A DNA stretch of 64,000 nucleotides, from assembly GCA_038210985.1 (NCBI GenBank), contig JBBQWB010000005.1, positions 1-64,000 on the forward strand. The letters are read 5' to 3'. The notes under the pieces are model-generated. The model was not told the DNA's origin, did no database searches, and worked only from the letters and a program-made list of their open reading frames with translations. This stretch comes from JAQUGA01 sp038210985. GTDB lineage: Bacteria; Bacteroidota; Bacteroidia; Bacteroidales; WCHB1-69. Below, one piece after another: positions 41,930-50,900 of this stretch. The position numbers and the translations under genes were made by a program. Positions within the stretch are counted from its first letter, which is position 1; each line of letters starts with the position of its first letter.

Positions 41930-43315
41930 ATGTTTCAAAAAGAAGTATATAAAAATCGCAGAGCTCAATTGCTCGAAAAAATCGAAAACGGTATAATAAT
42001 CTTATTGGGAAATACCGAAAGTCCGATGAATTATCCATCCAATACGTTTCATTTTCGTCAAGACAGTAACTTTTTATATTTTGCTGGATTAAATCATCCT
42101 AATATGGCGATGATTATGGATGTAGATGAAAAAAAATGTACGCTTTTTGGCGATGATTTTGAAATTGATGACATTATTTGGATGGGACCACAACCAAAAA
42201 TTTTGGAACTTGCAACAAATGTTGGAATTGACCATACAGCTGCATTTGGCGAATTTGATAAAATGGTAGAAATTGCAAAAATGAATGGACGCAAAATTCA
42301 TTTCGTGCCTCCTTATCGTGCCGAAAATAAGATTAAGCTGAGTGATATTTTAGCTATTTCAGTTCAGAATTTAAAAGCGAAAGCTTCCGTTGAATTAATT
42401 AAAGCAATTGTATCGCTTCGCGAAATTAAAAGCAATTTGGAAATTGCCGAGATGGAAAAAGCATGTTTAACAGGTTACAATATGCAAACTACCGCCATGA
42501 AAATGTGTAAAGCTGGTATATTTGAGCGCGAAATTGCAGGAGCAATTGAAGGCATTGCATTGGCTGGTGGTGGAAGCGTTTCTTTTCCAGTAATTTTATC
42601 ACAAAATGGCGAAACATTGCACAACCACGATCATAGTAAAGTTTTAGAAAATGGACGTTTGCTTTTAGTGGATTGTGGTGCCGAAAATGATATGAATTAT
42701 TGTTCGGATTATACACGAACTATTCCGGTTAGCGGAAAATATTCGGACAAACAAAAAGCAATTTATCAAATTGTGTTGGATGCTAATACAAAATCTATTG
42801 AAGCAATTAAACCTGGAATAAAATACAGAGAAGTTCATTTTTTGTCGGCTAAAATTGTTGCTCAAGGTTTAAAAGATTTAGGTTTGATGAAAGGCGATGT
42901 GGACAAAGCAGTTGAACTAGGTGCACACGCTTTGTTTTTACCTCACGGATTAGGACATCAGCTGGGTTTGGATGTTCATGACATGGAAGATTTAGGTGAA
43001 AATTTTGTGGGATATGACGAAACTACGCATCGAAGCGATATTTTTGGAACCGCATATTTGCGTATGGGTAAACAATTACAGCCAGGACACGTAATTACCG
43101 TTGAACCTGGTATTTATTTTATTCCAACCCTGATTGATATTTGGAAAGCCAAAAATAAATTTCCCGAATTCATAAATTATGATGCATTGGAAGAATATAA
43201 AACTTTTGGTGGAATTCGTATTGAAGACGATGTGTTAGTAACCGAAACGGGATATAGAGTTTTGGGCAAAGCTGTTCCAAAAACTATTGCTGAAGTGGAA
43301 GACATGATGGCTTAA
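41930..43315 (+). CDS. pepP: Xaa-Pro aminopeptidase (M24B), paralogue 2
   Basis: From the ATG at 41930 the protein has 461 aa, close to E. coli PepP. An AMP_N domain comes first (FQKEVYKNRRAQLLEKI, SNFLYFAGLNHP). The peptidase domain follows with metal ligands in VDCGAENDMNYCSDYTRTIP (two Asp), LPHGLGHQLGLDVHD (His), VEPGIYF (Glu) and GGIRIEDDV (Glu). It cleaves the bond before a penultimate proline in the cytosol. The WKAKNKFPEFINYDAL insertion is typical of the longer Bacteroidota form. It is divergent from the big T9SS gene and ends in a good terminator, so it is monocistronic. The symbol reflects family resemblance; the shorter paralogue lies at 35223. Confidence 0.93.
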   Translation: MFQKEVYKNRRAQLLEKIENGIIILLGNTESPMNYPSNTFHFRQDSNFLYFAGLNHPNMAMIMDVDEKKCTLFGDDFEIDDIIWMGPQPKILELATNVGIDHTAAFGEFDKMVEIAKMNGRKIHFVPPYRAENKIKLSDILAISVQNLKAKASVELIKAIVSLREIKSNLEIAEMEKACLTGYNMQTTAMKMCKAGIFEREIAGAIEGIALAGGGSVSFPVILSQNGETLHNHDHSKVLENGRLLLVDCGAENDMNYCSDYTRTIPVSGKYSDKQKAIYQIVLDANTKSIEAIKPGIKYREVHFLSAKIVAQGLKDLGLMKGDVDKAVELGAHALFLPHGLGHQLGLDVHDMEDLGENFVGYDETTHRSDIFGTAYLRMGKQLQPGHVITVEPGIYFIPTLIDIWKAKNKFPEFINYDALEEYKTFGGIRIEDDVLVTETGYRVLGKAVPKTIAEVEDMMA

Positions 43316-43329
43316 TTCAGTATTATTAC

Positions 43330-43373
43330 AAATAAAGTCCTAATTCAATATTTGAGTTTGGACTTTATTTTTT
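43330..43373 (+). terminator. Intrinsic terminator of the second aminopeptidase P gene
   Basis: AAATAAAGTCC (43330-43340) pairs perfectly with GGACTTTATTT (43360-43370), followed by further Ts. The loop contains an extra TTCAA/TTGAG pairing. It starts 15 bp after the stop. Confidence 0.75.
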
Positions 43374-43393
43374 CAATCGAAATCAATATTTTA

Positions 43394-43469
43394 ATCATCA
43401 CATCAGCTTATCATCACATCATCACATCCACTAATCAGCTCATCACCACATCATCTCATCATCACATCA
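43394..43469 (+). repeat. Degenerate ATCACATC tandem array
   Basis: The words ATCACATC, ATCATCACATC and CTAATCAGCTCATCA are repeated in varying order over 76 bp between the terminator and the hydrolase gene. It is the reverse-complement counterpart of the array at 30495-30566 and probably arose by slippage. Confidence 0.7.
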
Positions 43470-43541
43470 ATTTTTTTTCCAACTTTCAACAAACAATCCA
43501 CAAATAACTAAAAAAGACCTACTTTTAAAAAAAAATAATGT

Positions 43542-44348
43542 ATGAATATTAAGAATGGTTATTTCGATGGAAAAAGAATCCGCTACAGCGACGAAGGAAG
43601 CGGAGACGTTTTAGTACTTTTACATGGCTTTATCGAGCGGATTGAAATATGGAAAGAGTTTAGCGAGCATTTGTCAAAACAATTTCGAGTTATATGCATC
43701 GAACTTCCTGGTCATGGCGAAAGTGAAGTAATAGCAAGCGTTCAAACCATGGAATTAATGGCAGATATGGTAAGTGAAATATTGCAAAAACTTCAAATAA
43801 AATCAGTGGTTATGGTTGGACATTCAATGGGAGGGTACGTTGGATTGGCGTTTGCCGAAAAACATCCAATTATGCTAAAAGGCTTAGGCTTATTCCATTC
43901 TCATGTTTTGGGCGATACTTCACAGGCTAAGTTAGGTCGAGAGCGTACAATTGAAATTATTAAATTAAATAAGGCTGGTTTTGTTTTTAACTTTATATCC
44001 GATTTATTTGCCGAATGTAATCGTGAATTATATACAAAGGAGATAAAAGAACTTCAGAAAGGTGCAGAAACTCTTACGAATGAAGCTTTAGTTGCTTGTT
44101 TGCAAGGGATGAAAGAGCGTAGCGATAAGTTGGTGTTGCTTATGGATATAGATGTTCCGATGATGTTTATTGCTGGCAAGGAAGATTCGAGGGTTTCCAT
44201 AAATGCTATTATGGCTCAAGCAATTATTCCAAATCAATCTCAAATTTTAGTTTTAGGCGATTGTGGTCACATGGGTTATATTGAAAAAAAACAAGAAACT
44301 TTAAGTTTTGTAAATCAATTTGTTCAAACTTGTTATTCTACAAAATAA
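43542..44348 (+). CDS. Alpha/beta hydrolase
   Basis: This 268-aa single-domain protein has no signal peptide. It has the classical triad: nucleophile Ser95 in VGHSMGGYV, an acid in IAGKEDSRVS (about 225) and His in GDCGHMGYIEKK (about 247). The oxyanion motif is LLHGFIE (27-33). It resembles the MenH/esterase/BioH-like branch that hydrolyses small esters or thioesters; the substrate is not predictable. It is convergent with the RluB-type gene, and a family C repeat separates them. Confidence 0.86.
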   Translation: MNIKNGYFDGKRIRYSDEGSGDVLVLLHGFIERIEIWKEFSEHLSKQFRVICIELPGHGESEVIASVQTMELMADMVSEILQKLQIKSVVMVGHSMGGYVGLAFAEKHPIMLKGLGLFHSHVLGDTSQAKLGRERTIEIIKLNKAGFVFNFISDLFAECNRELYTKEIKELQKGAETLTNEALVACLQGMKERSDKLVLLMDIDVPMMFIAGKEDSRVSINAIMAQAIIPNQSQILVLGDCGHMGYIEKKQETLSFVNQFVQTCYSTK

Positions 44349-44370
44349 AAGCATATCGTGAGCATCTTTA

Positions 44371-44460
44371 ATTGTCATGCATCCGCCAGTGGTTGGAGAA
44401 ACGTAGTGAAGCGTAAGCATCTATTACGTTATTAGATTCCTCACTACGTGTCGGAATGAA
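44371..44460. repeat. Interspersed repeat family C, copy 2
   Basis: Near-identical to 36662-36752 (see that copy). It starts 23 bp after the hydrolase stop, between convergent genes. Confidence 0.85.
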
Positions 44461-44500
44461 AAATCAATCGAGTAGACTAGAAGTTATTTTACCGCAAAGT

Positions 44501-46357
44501 TTATTGCAACGAGCGTTTTAAAATAGTAATCTCTTTTTCGTTTAGAATTCTCCAACGACCACGTGGTAAATCTTTTTTAGTTAGCCCAGCATAAAGAGTC
44601 CTGTCAAGTTTTACAACTTTGTAATCCAAAGATTCAAACATGCGGCGAACCACACGATTTTGTCCCGAATGGATTTCTATACCCACTTCTCTTTTTGTAT
44701 CAGGGTTAATATATTCGATTGAATCGGGTTTAATAAATGTGTCGTCTAAACTTATTCCTTCTGAAAGTTTTATAAAATCGGGTTGTTTTAAATTTTTATC
44801 TAATTCAATTTGATAAACTTTTTTAATGCCATGTTTAGGGTGCATAAGTTTTTTTGCCATTTCGCCATCGTTTGTGAAAAGCAATAAGCCAGTAGTATTT
44901 CGGTCTAACCTGCCAACAGGATAAACTCTTTCGCGACATGCTCCTTGAATAAGTTCCATCACATTTTTACGTCCTCGGTCATCTTCCAGTGTAGTAAGAT
45001 AATCTTTAGGTTTATTCAATAAAAGGTAAACGGATTTTTCGCGGCATAAAACTCTGTCTCCATAACGAACTTCGTCGGTAGGCATAACTTTAGTACCCAA
45101 TTCGGTAATATACACGCCATTTACCATAATGGCTCCCGATTCGATTATTGTATCTGCTTCGCGACGGGAGCAAATTCCAGCATTGGAAATATATTTATTG
45201 AGTCGTATTGGACCCGTTTTTTCTTCGTAGCTTAAACTTAAAACTTTTGGTTTTTCGACTAATCTGCCTGTTTTTTTTCTGTTTTCAACAATTTCGGTTA
45301 ATATTTCCGATTCGGCATTAATGTTTCTACGGACTTTACGTGGAGGTTTATTATCACGAGAATCTTGATTAAATTTAAAATCTGTGCTTTTTCCACCTTT
45401 AAAATATCCACCTTCAGCTTTGTCCGACGAGTAGCTTGAACTATGTCTATCACTCCGTTCTTCGCGAGAAGAAGTGCGTTTGTATGTTGTTTCTTTTTTA
45501 TCTTCAGAAGTATCGGAATTGTCTGTTTTAGATGTTCGTCTTTTTGGACTTTCGTTTTCATCTACAAATGAAATTCGATCTTTATACGAAAGTTTTGATT
45601 TTGGATTATCTCCTTTTTTTTGAACAGTGAATGATTTTTTTTCACCGTCTGAATCCCTTTCATAGAGACTTTTTCGTTCGTTATCATCAGGTGAGTCATA
45701 GCGTTTTTTGGGATATGAATCTCCGTCGGAATGATTGCGTTTGTAACCACCAGTGCTTCTGTCTTCATCGCTTGATCCGTATCTTTTTTTAGGATAAGAA
45801 TCGCCTTCATTTCGGTTGCTTCTGTATCCATCGTGGCTACCTTTATCGTCCGAAGAGCCGTATCTTTTTTTAGTCGAGCTGTCACCTGCTTTTTTTACAT
45901 CAAATTTACGTTTATAATCATCCGATCCCGTGTTTTCATCTCTTGAACCGTATCGTTTTTTAGGATATGAATCACCTTCGCTGCGTTCGCCATAACTTTT
46001 GCGAAAACCACCCTCGGAACGTTGTCCTCTGTCATCTGAAGAGCCATAGCGTTTTTTAGGATATGTGTCGCCTTCCTTTTTTACACTGAATGTTCTTTTT
46101 GGACGATTGCCAGAAGCGCCGTCATTATTAGAACCATAGCTTTTTTTTGGAAATGAATCACTGTCCTTTTTTGCACTCCAATCTCTTTTTTTGTACTCTT
46201 TGGGTGCACCATCATCTTTTGCTGCGTAAAGTTTTTTGGGAGATGAATCCCCATCGTTTTTACTTATTCGAGTTCGCTTTTTCCCATCGGTTTTTGCAGA
46301 ACTGCCCTTGCTGAATCCTCCCGACTTAGCTTTGGGTTTTTTACTTCTTTCGGTCAT
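44501..46357 (-). CDS. RsuA/RluB-family pseudouridine synthase with long repetitive N-terminal tail
   Basis: This is a 618-aa protein; the catalytic part is only the last 235 residues. The S4 domain starts at about 384 (IRLNKYISNAGICSRREADT) and the catalytic Asp is Asp485 in VGRLDRNTTGLLLFTNDG, typical of the RsuA/RluB/RluE/RluF enzymes that modify 16S or 23S rRNA. The first 375 residues are low-complexity, Lys/Arg/Ser/Asp-rich and probably disordered. They carry at least seven copies of D-S/T-x-P/T-K-K-x-Y (DSYPKKRYGSSD and variants). Basic tails are known on Bacteroidota RluB homologues, but this one is unusually long and repetitive, so it may vary between strains. It is convergent with the hydrolase and preceded by an (AAACAAC)8 repeat. 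Confidence 0.9.
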   Translation of the reverse strand: MTERSKKPKAKSGGFSKGSSAKTDGKKRTRISKNDGDSSPKKLYAAKDDGAPKEYKKRDWSAKKDSDSFPKKSYGSNNDGASGNRPKRTFSVKKEGDTYPKKRYGSSDDRGQRSEGGFRKSYGERSEGDSYPKKRYGSRDENTGSDDYKRKFDVKKAGDSSTKKRYGSSDDKGSHDGYRSNRNEGDSYPKKRYGSSDEDRSTGGYKRNHSDGDSYPKKRYDSPDDNERKSLYERDSDGEKKSFTVQKKGDNPKSKLSYKDRISFVDENESPKRRTSKTDNSDTSEDKKETTYKRTSSREERSDRHSSSYSSDKAEGGYFKGGKSTDFKFNQDSRDNKPPRKVRRNINAESEILTEIVENRKKTGRLVEKPKVLSLSYEEKTGPIRLNKYISNAGICSRREADTIIESGAIMVNGVYITELGTKVMPTDEVRYGDRVLCREKSVYLLLNKPKDYLTTLEDDRGRKNVMELIQGACRERVYPVGRLDRNTTGLLLFTNDGEMAKKLMHPKHGIKKVYQIELDKNLKQPDFIKLSEGISLDDTFIKPDSIEYINPDTKREVGIEIHSGQNRVVRRMFESLDYKVVKLDRTLYAGLTKKDLPRGRWRILNEKEITILKRSLQ

Positions 46358-46385
46358 AAAACAGGTTGTAAATTATATTAGCCTG

Positions 46386-46393
46386 CAAAGATA
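46386..46393 (-). promoter_or_regulatory. Putative -7 element of the RluB-type gene
   Basis: The minus strand reads TATCTTTG, a TAnnTTTG match 29 bp before the ATG at 46357. The -33 region has no TTG at the usual distance. Confidence 0.45.
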
Positions 46394-46580
46394 CATAAAA
46401 ATTGTTAGCTAAAGTATTTTAAGGAAGTAAATTTTCATTACATAATTGCCAATTTATGAATTTTGATAGTTTACTGTGTTTTAAAAATTTAATTACCAAA
46501 GATTCACTTTTTGGTCCTCAAAATATTGCCAATCAGAATGGTATTGAAGAGTTTTAGGTGTTTGGATTTTCTGTGGAGAA

Positions 46581-46640
46581 AAACAACAAACAACAAACAA
46601 CAAACAACAAACAACAAACAACAAACAACAAACAACAAAC
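46581..46640. repeat. Microsatellite (AAACAAC) x 8
   Basis: Eight perfect copies of the heptamer AAACAAC run from 46581 to 46636, followed by AAAC. The array lies between the end of yraN (46681) and the promoter of the RluB-type gene, 188 bp upstream of its -7 element. An array of this length and purity is likely to change copy number by slippage. Confidence 0.9.
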
Positions 46641-46680
46641 ACATCACTCGTCAACCCGTTACTTGTTACTTTTCAGATTT

Positions 46681-47043
46681 TCAAATTCCCGGAGCAAAAG
46701 CATCTTCAATATGATTTATTTGCTTAGTATTTGCGTTAAATAGCACGCTAACAATATCAAATCTAAATTCGCAATCAAGATTATTTTTTTCGGAATAGTT
46801 ATTTGTTGCTCGAATTAAAAACTTTTGTTTGGCTTTTGTTACAAATTCTTCGGGTTCGCCAAAATAACTGGTTCTTCGTGTTTTAACTTCCACAATAACC
46901 GTAATTTCGCCATCTTCTGCTATGATGTCGATTTCGTCAGATCCAAAACGCCAGTTTCGTTCTAAAATCTTGTATCCTTTTTTTGACAAATAATTAGCTG
47001 CCAGATTTTCGCCCATTGTTCCAAAGTCGTTGTGTTCGGCCAT
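46681..47043 (-). CDS. yraN: YraN/UPF0102-family endonuclease-fold protein
   Basis: The ATG at 47043 gives 120 aa, the normal family length, and avoids overlap with the TfoX-like gene. The family motif is visible: N-terminal GTMGENLAANYLSKKGYKIL, then the nuclease-like DEIDIIAEDGEITVIVEVKTRR (Asp, Glu-x-Lys) and FDIVSVLFN. It has a restriction-endonuclease-like fold; its cellular substrate is unknown, though links to DNA processing are suggested. It follows the TfoX C-terminal-domain gene after 10 bp, and the two form an operon. Confidence 0.92.
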   Translation of the reverse strand: MAEHNDFGTMGENLAANYLSKKGYKILERNWRFGSDEIDIIAEDGEITVIVEVKTRRTSYFGEPEEFVTKAKQKFLIRATNNYSEKNNLDCEFRFDIVSVLFNANTKQINHIEDAFAPGI

Positions 47044-47053
47044 TTGTTTTAAT

Positions 47054-47311
47054 TTATTTTGTAAGCATTTCAAAAAAATATCTTAATTCTTCTTTTCTTT
47101 CTGTAGAAATATCCTTTTTGGGGATGTCGTTAATAGCTCCTTCTATTGCGTATAGTTTATGCAGGCAAGCACCAGAATCAATAGCACGCAATCGGATAAA
47201 TGTTTGTTCACATCCTAAATTTTTCAATTCCGAAATTGTATTAATCCCTGCTTGTTTAAGCAATCCATCTAAGGTTTTTCCTAAATTTGGCAAAGTGGTT
47301 AGATTATCCAT
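47054..47311 (-). CDS. TfoX/Sxy C-terminal-domain protein (85 aa)
   Basis: The ATG at 47311 begins MDNLTTLPNLGKTLDGLL, characteristic of the helix-hairpin-helix-like TfoX_C domain. The -7 element at 47324-47331 lies just upstream and rules out a TTG start at 47326. The protein consists of this domain alone (AGINTISELKNLGCEQTFIR, then LRAIDSGACLHKLYAIEGAI). In gamma-proteobacteria the full-length TfoX regulates competence; stand-alone C-domains in Bacteroidota have no proven role. Its pairing with yraN (10 bp) hints at a DNA-related function. Confidence 0.85.
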   Translation of the reverse strand: MDNLTTLPNLGKTLDGLLKQAGINTISELKNLGCEQTFIRLRAIDSGACLHKLYAIEGAINDIPKKDISTERKEELRYFFEMLTK

Positions 47312-47323
47312 CTTTTTTTTTAT

Positions 47324-47331
47324 CAAAGATA
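47324..47331 (-). promoter_or_regulatory. Putative -7 element of the TfoX_C-yraN operon
   Basis: The minus strand reads TATCTTTG (TAnnTTTG), 12 bp before the ATG at 47311, giving a very short leader. Confidence 0.45.
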
Positions 47332-47450
47332 ATAAACAGTTTTTGAATTATTGATTTTTATTCAATTAAAACTTCCATCTAGGGTCTTCTTTTTCTCCTT
47401 TTTCCTTATTTCTACTGTTTCGTAGTTAATCAGCAAATTAGCTAAATAGA

Positions 47451-47482
47451 GCTTGTTCGGATTTGCAATCCGAGCAAACCGA
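47451..47482. repeat. Interspersed repeat family A, half copy
   Basis: A single hairpin (TTCGGATT-TGC-AATCCGA) flanked by GCTTG and AGCAAACCGAG. It corresponds to one half of the double hairpins at 11621, 56440 and 63803. Confidence 0.75.
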
Positions 47483-47630
47483 GATTCCTCACATCAAAGC
47501 GTCTCGATATTTCGACTTCGCTCAATATATCGCTCCGCTCGACGACCGATTTAATCTGCTAATTCTCACATCCTCACATTAGCTTATCATTTTGTTGCTT
47601 TCTCCTTTCTTCTTTCCCCTTTTTTTTCAT

Positions 47631-47690
47631 ACTCAATACTCAATACCCAATACCCAATACCCATCACTTATTACCCATAACCCATAAACC
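47631..47690. repeat. Degenerate heptamer array (CCAATAC-like)
   Basis: Words ACTCAAT, ACCCAAT, ACCCATC and ACCCATA are repeated over 60 bp with a 7-bp period. It looks like an old tandem array. Confidence 0.7.
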
Positions 47691-47917
47691 TTTAACTCCA
47701 TTTTCGACAGGCTCAACCTCCGTAAATTTCCCCTTTCTTCAATATTTAAGCAACTAAAAACATGAAAAAAGCGACTTAATTGTTAAAATAAATATAATTT
47801 ATGTGAGTTATAATGAGTATGTAATAAAATTTTTGTATTTTCATAGATTATTTTCAAATAGATTAAACAATTACACTCGAAATAAAAAATTAGTATAATT
47901 TATAGCAAGGATTTGAA

Positions 47918-50900
47918 ATGAACCAAAACATGAATAAACGAATATTCAAAAAGCATAGAGAATGTCATTTGGTAAAAGTGAGCTTCATTCTTTTTTGGTT
48001 TTTGTTTTTGTATTTGCCAATCATTATGGCAGGTAGTCGCGACACTCTCCGCTCATCGGGCGAATGGGCTTATACTGAAAATAAAGGTCAGTGGGAAAAT
48101 CAAATTTTATATAAAGCTCGATTACATGAGGGGGCTTTGTTTTTAGAAAAACAAGGTTATACGGTTGTTGTGCAAGACCGTAAAGCCATTCATAAATTAA
48201 TGGAATATAAATCTAGTAAAGATTCAAAGATTAATAAAGATATTCCCTTAGATAGAACAATAAAATGTCATGCTTATAAAGTCTTTTTTGAAAATTCAAA
48301 TACAAATACAAAGGTTGAATCTTTCAACCCTTCTACAGATTACCAAAACTTCTATATTGGAAGCGATCAAACGAAATGGAAATCAAATGTAAGAGCTTAT
48401 AATCAAGTAAAATATTCGAATATTTACGACGGAATAGATTGGATTGTTTATTCGCAAGACAGCAAGTTTAAGTATGATTTTGTGATTTCACCTGGCAAAA
48501 ATCCCGAAGTGATTAACATGAGATACGATGGTGCAAATAAATTAAGCTTATCAAAAGGTAATTTGCTTATCGAAACTTCCGTAAATACATTAAGCGAATT
48601 AAAACCTTATGCGTATCAAATTATCGACGGAATTACAAAGCCGGTTGATTGTAAATTTGTACTAAAAGGAAATATAGTTTCTTTTGAGTGTTCGTCTTAC
48701 GACAAAACTATTCCTTTAATTATCGATCCAGTATTGATATTTTGCTCTTTTAGCGGTTCGCAAGCCGATAATTGGGGCTATACAGCTACTTACGACCAAC
48801 ATGGATTTTTATATGCAGGAGGTTCTGTTTTTGGCGTTGGCTATCCACTTACCTCAGGTGCTTATCAAATTACTTATGGAATGGGAAATAGTGATATTAG
48901 CATTTCAAAATTTGACAGTTTGGGCGTTAGTTTAGTTTTTTCGACTTATTTAGGAGGAAACGGTGCGGAAGTGCCCAACAGTTTGATTGTTAATGGTAAT
49001 AATGAACTGTATATGTTAGGAACTACAGGTTCAGCTAATTTTCCTACAACTACTGGTTGTTACGATAATTCGTTTAACGGTGGAACTAATTATACCCTCA
49101 CATATATAATTGGTTATCCAAATGGGTCGGACATTGTTTTATGTAAATTTTCGGCGAATGGCACTCAACTTTTGGGATCTACATTTGTTGGAGGTAGTGG
49201 CAACGATGGATTAAACACAATTGCTGCTTTAAAGAAAAATTATGCCGATGATGTGCGTGGCGAAATTATGATTGACGCCAACTCGAATGTGTATGTGGTA
49301 AGTAGTACTACCTCCACAAATTTTCCTGTTACTGCAAATTCGGTTCAACTTACTCATGGAGGAGGTGTTCAAGATGGTTGTGTATTTAAAATGAATCATA
49401 ATTTAACAAATTTGATTTGGGGTACTTATTTAGGAGGCAACGGAAACGATGCTTGTTACAGTATTCAGTTGGATGTTGATGATAATGTTTATGTCGCTGG
49501 TGGAACAACCTCTGCAAATTTTCCAACAACGCCAAATGTTATCCAATCAAGTTTTGGTGGTGTGGTGGATGGTTTTATTACGTTAATAAAACAAAATGGG
49601 AATCAAATAATGGCATCCACATATTATGGGTCATCGGTTTACGATCAAATATATTTAACTAAAACGGATAAAAAAAATTATGTCTATGTTTTAGGACAAA
49701 CGAATGCTCCAGGTAATTTTTTTATTCACAATGCAACTTGGAACAAGCCAGGAGGAGGACAGTTTTTAAGCAAATTCACGTCAAATTTGCAAACAATAAT
49801 TTGGTCAACTGCATTTGGGTCATCGAGTAATGTTTCTGGAACACCGGATATTTCTCCCACTGCACTTTTGGTCGATTTATGTAATAATATTTATATTTCG
49901 GGCTGGGGCGGTTCTTCCTTAAATGGCTTTGGAGGAACAACAGGTATGCCTATCACAGTCGATGCATTCCAAAATACAACCGATAATAATGATTATTATT
50001 TTTTAGTCATTACCGACGATGCTTCTGCCATAGTTTATGGAACTTATTTTGGTGGAAGTGCTTCACTTGAGCATGTGGATGGCGGAACAAGTCGTTTTGA
50101 TAAAAAAGGACGCATTTATCAAGCAATTTGTGCTGGATGTGGAAATCATGACGATTTGCCAACAACTGTTGGAGCATGGTCGCAAACTAACAACAGCTCG
50201 AATTGTAATATTGGTGTTGTTAAATTTGATTTTAATTTGCCAGTCGTTATTGCCGATTTTGTTATACCCAATATAGTATGTGCTCCAATTAATATTAACT
50301 TCCAAAATACTTCCCAAACCATACCAAACGGCACCACAATATGGAGTTGGAACTTTGGAGATAACTCAACCTCGAACCAGCAAAATCCAAGTCATACTTA
50401 CACCCAATCGGGAATTTATGATATTACACTAATTGTTCGAAATATTGGAAGTTGCAATTCGGCAGATACAATTACAAAACAGCTTATTGTTTTATCAAAT
50501 ACTAAAGATACTCTTCCCGAAAAACATATTTGTTTGGGCGATTTTATACAAATTGGAATTCCTCCTTCAGGGAATTCTTCTATTATTTACATTTGGTCGC
50601 CAGCCAGTGGATTAAGTAATACGAGTATTTCGAATCCAATTGCAAACTCTCCAACCACTATAAATTACATGTTACGTGTAAGCGATGGTGTTTGTACGGA
50701 TACTCTGATGCAAAAAGTGAATGTGTATAATATTCAGGTGGATGCCGGAAATAATATTACGGTTTGCCGTGGCGATACTGCAACATTAACTGCTTCTTCC
50801 AGTGGAGGTGCAAATAGATTTGTTTGGTCGTCTAATTCAAATTTTTCCGACACAATTAATACAAATTTGCTTACTAATATTTTCCGTCCAATAATAAATC

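Larger units (their letters stand above)
47332..47917. other. Spacer between divergent genes, repeats only
   Basis: No gene was found. It holds a half family A hairpin (47451-47482), a degenerate heptamer array (47631-47690), a piece of the sequence found in family B tails (TTTTCGACAGGCTCAACC, near 47701) and AT-rich DNA that probably contains the promoter of the giant adhesin gene. Confidence 0.7.

Noticed and set aside
46581..46714. Small genes overlapping the (AAACAAC)8 array
   Set aside because: Open frames there are produced by the heptamer itself, which has no stop in any frame. They lack a start context and resemble nothing.
47016..47354. 112-codon plus-strand frame over yraN and the TfoX_C gene
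   Set aside because: Overlaps two recognisable minus-strand genes on the opposite strand and has no family resemblance.
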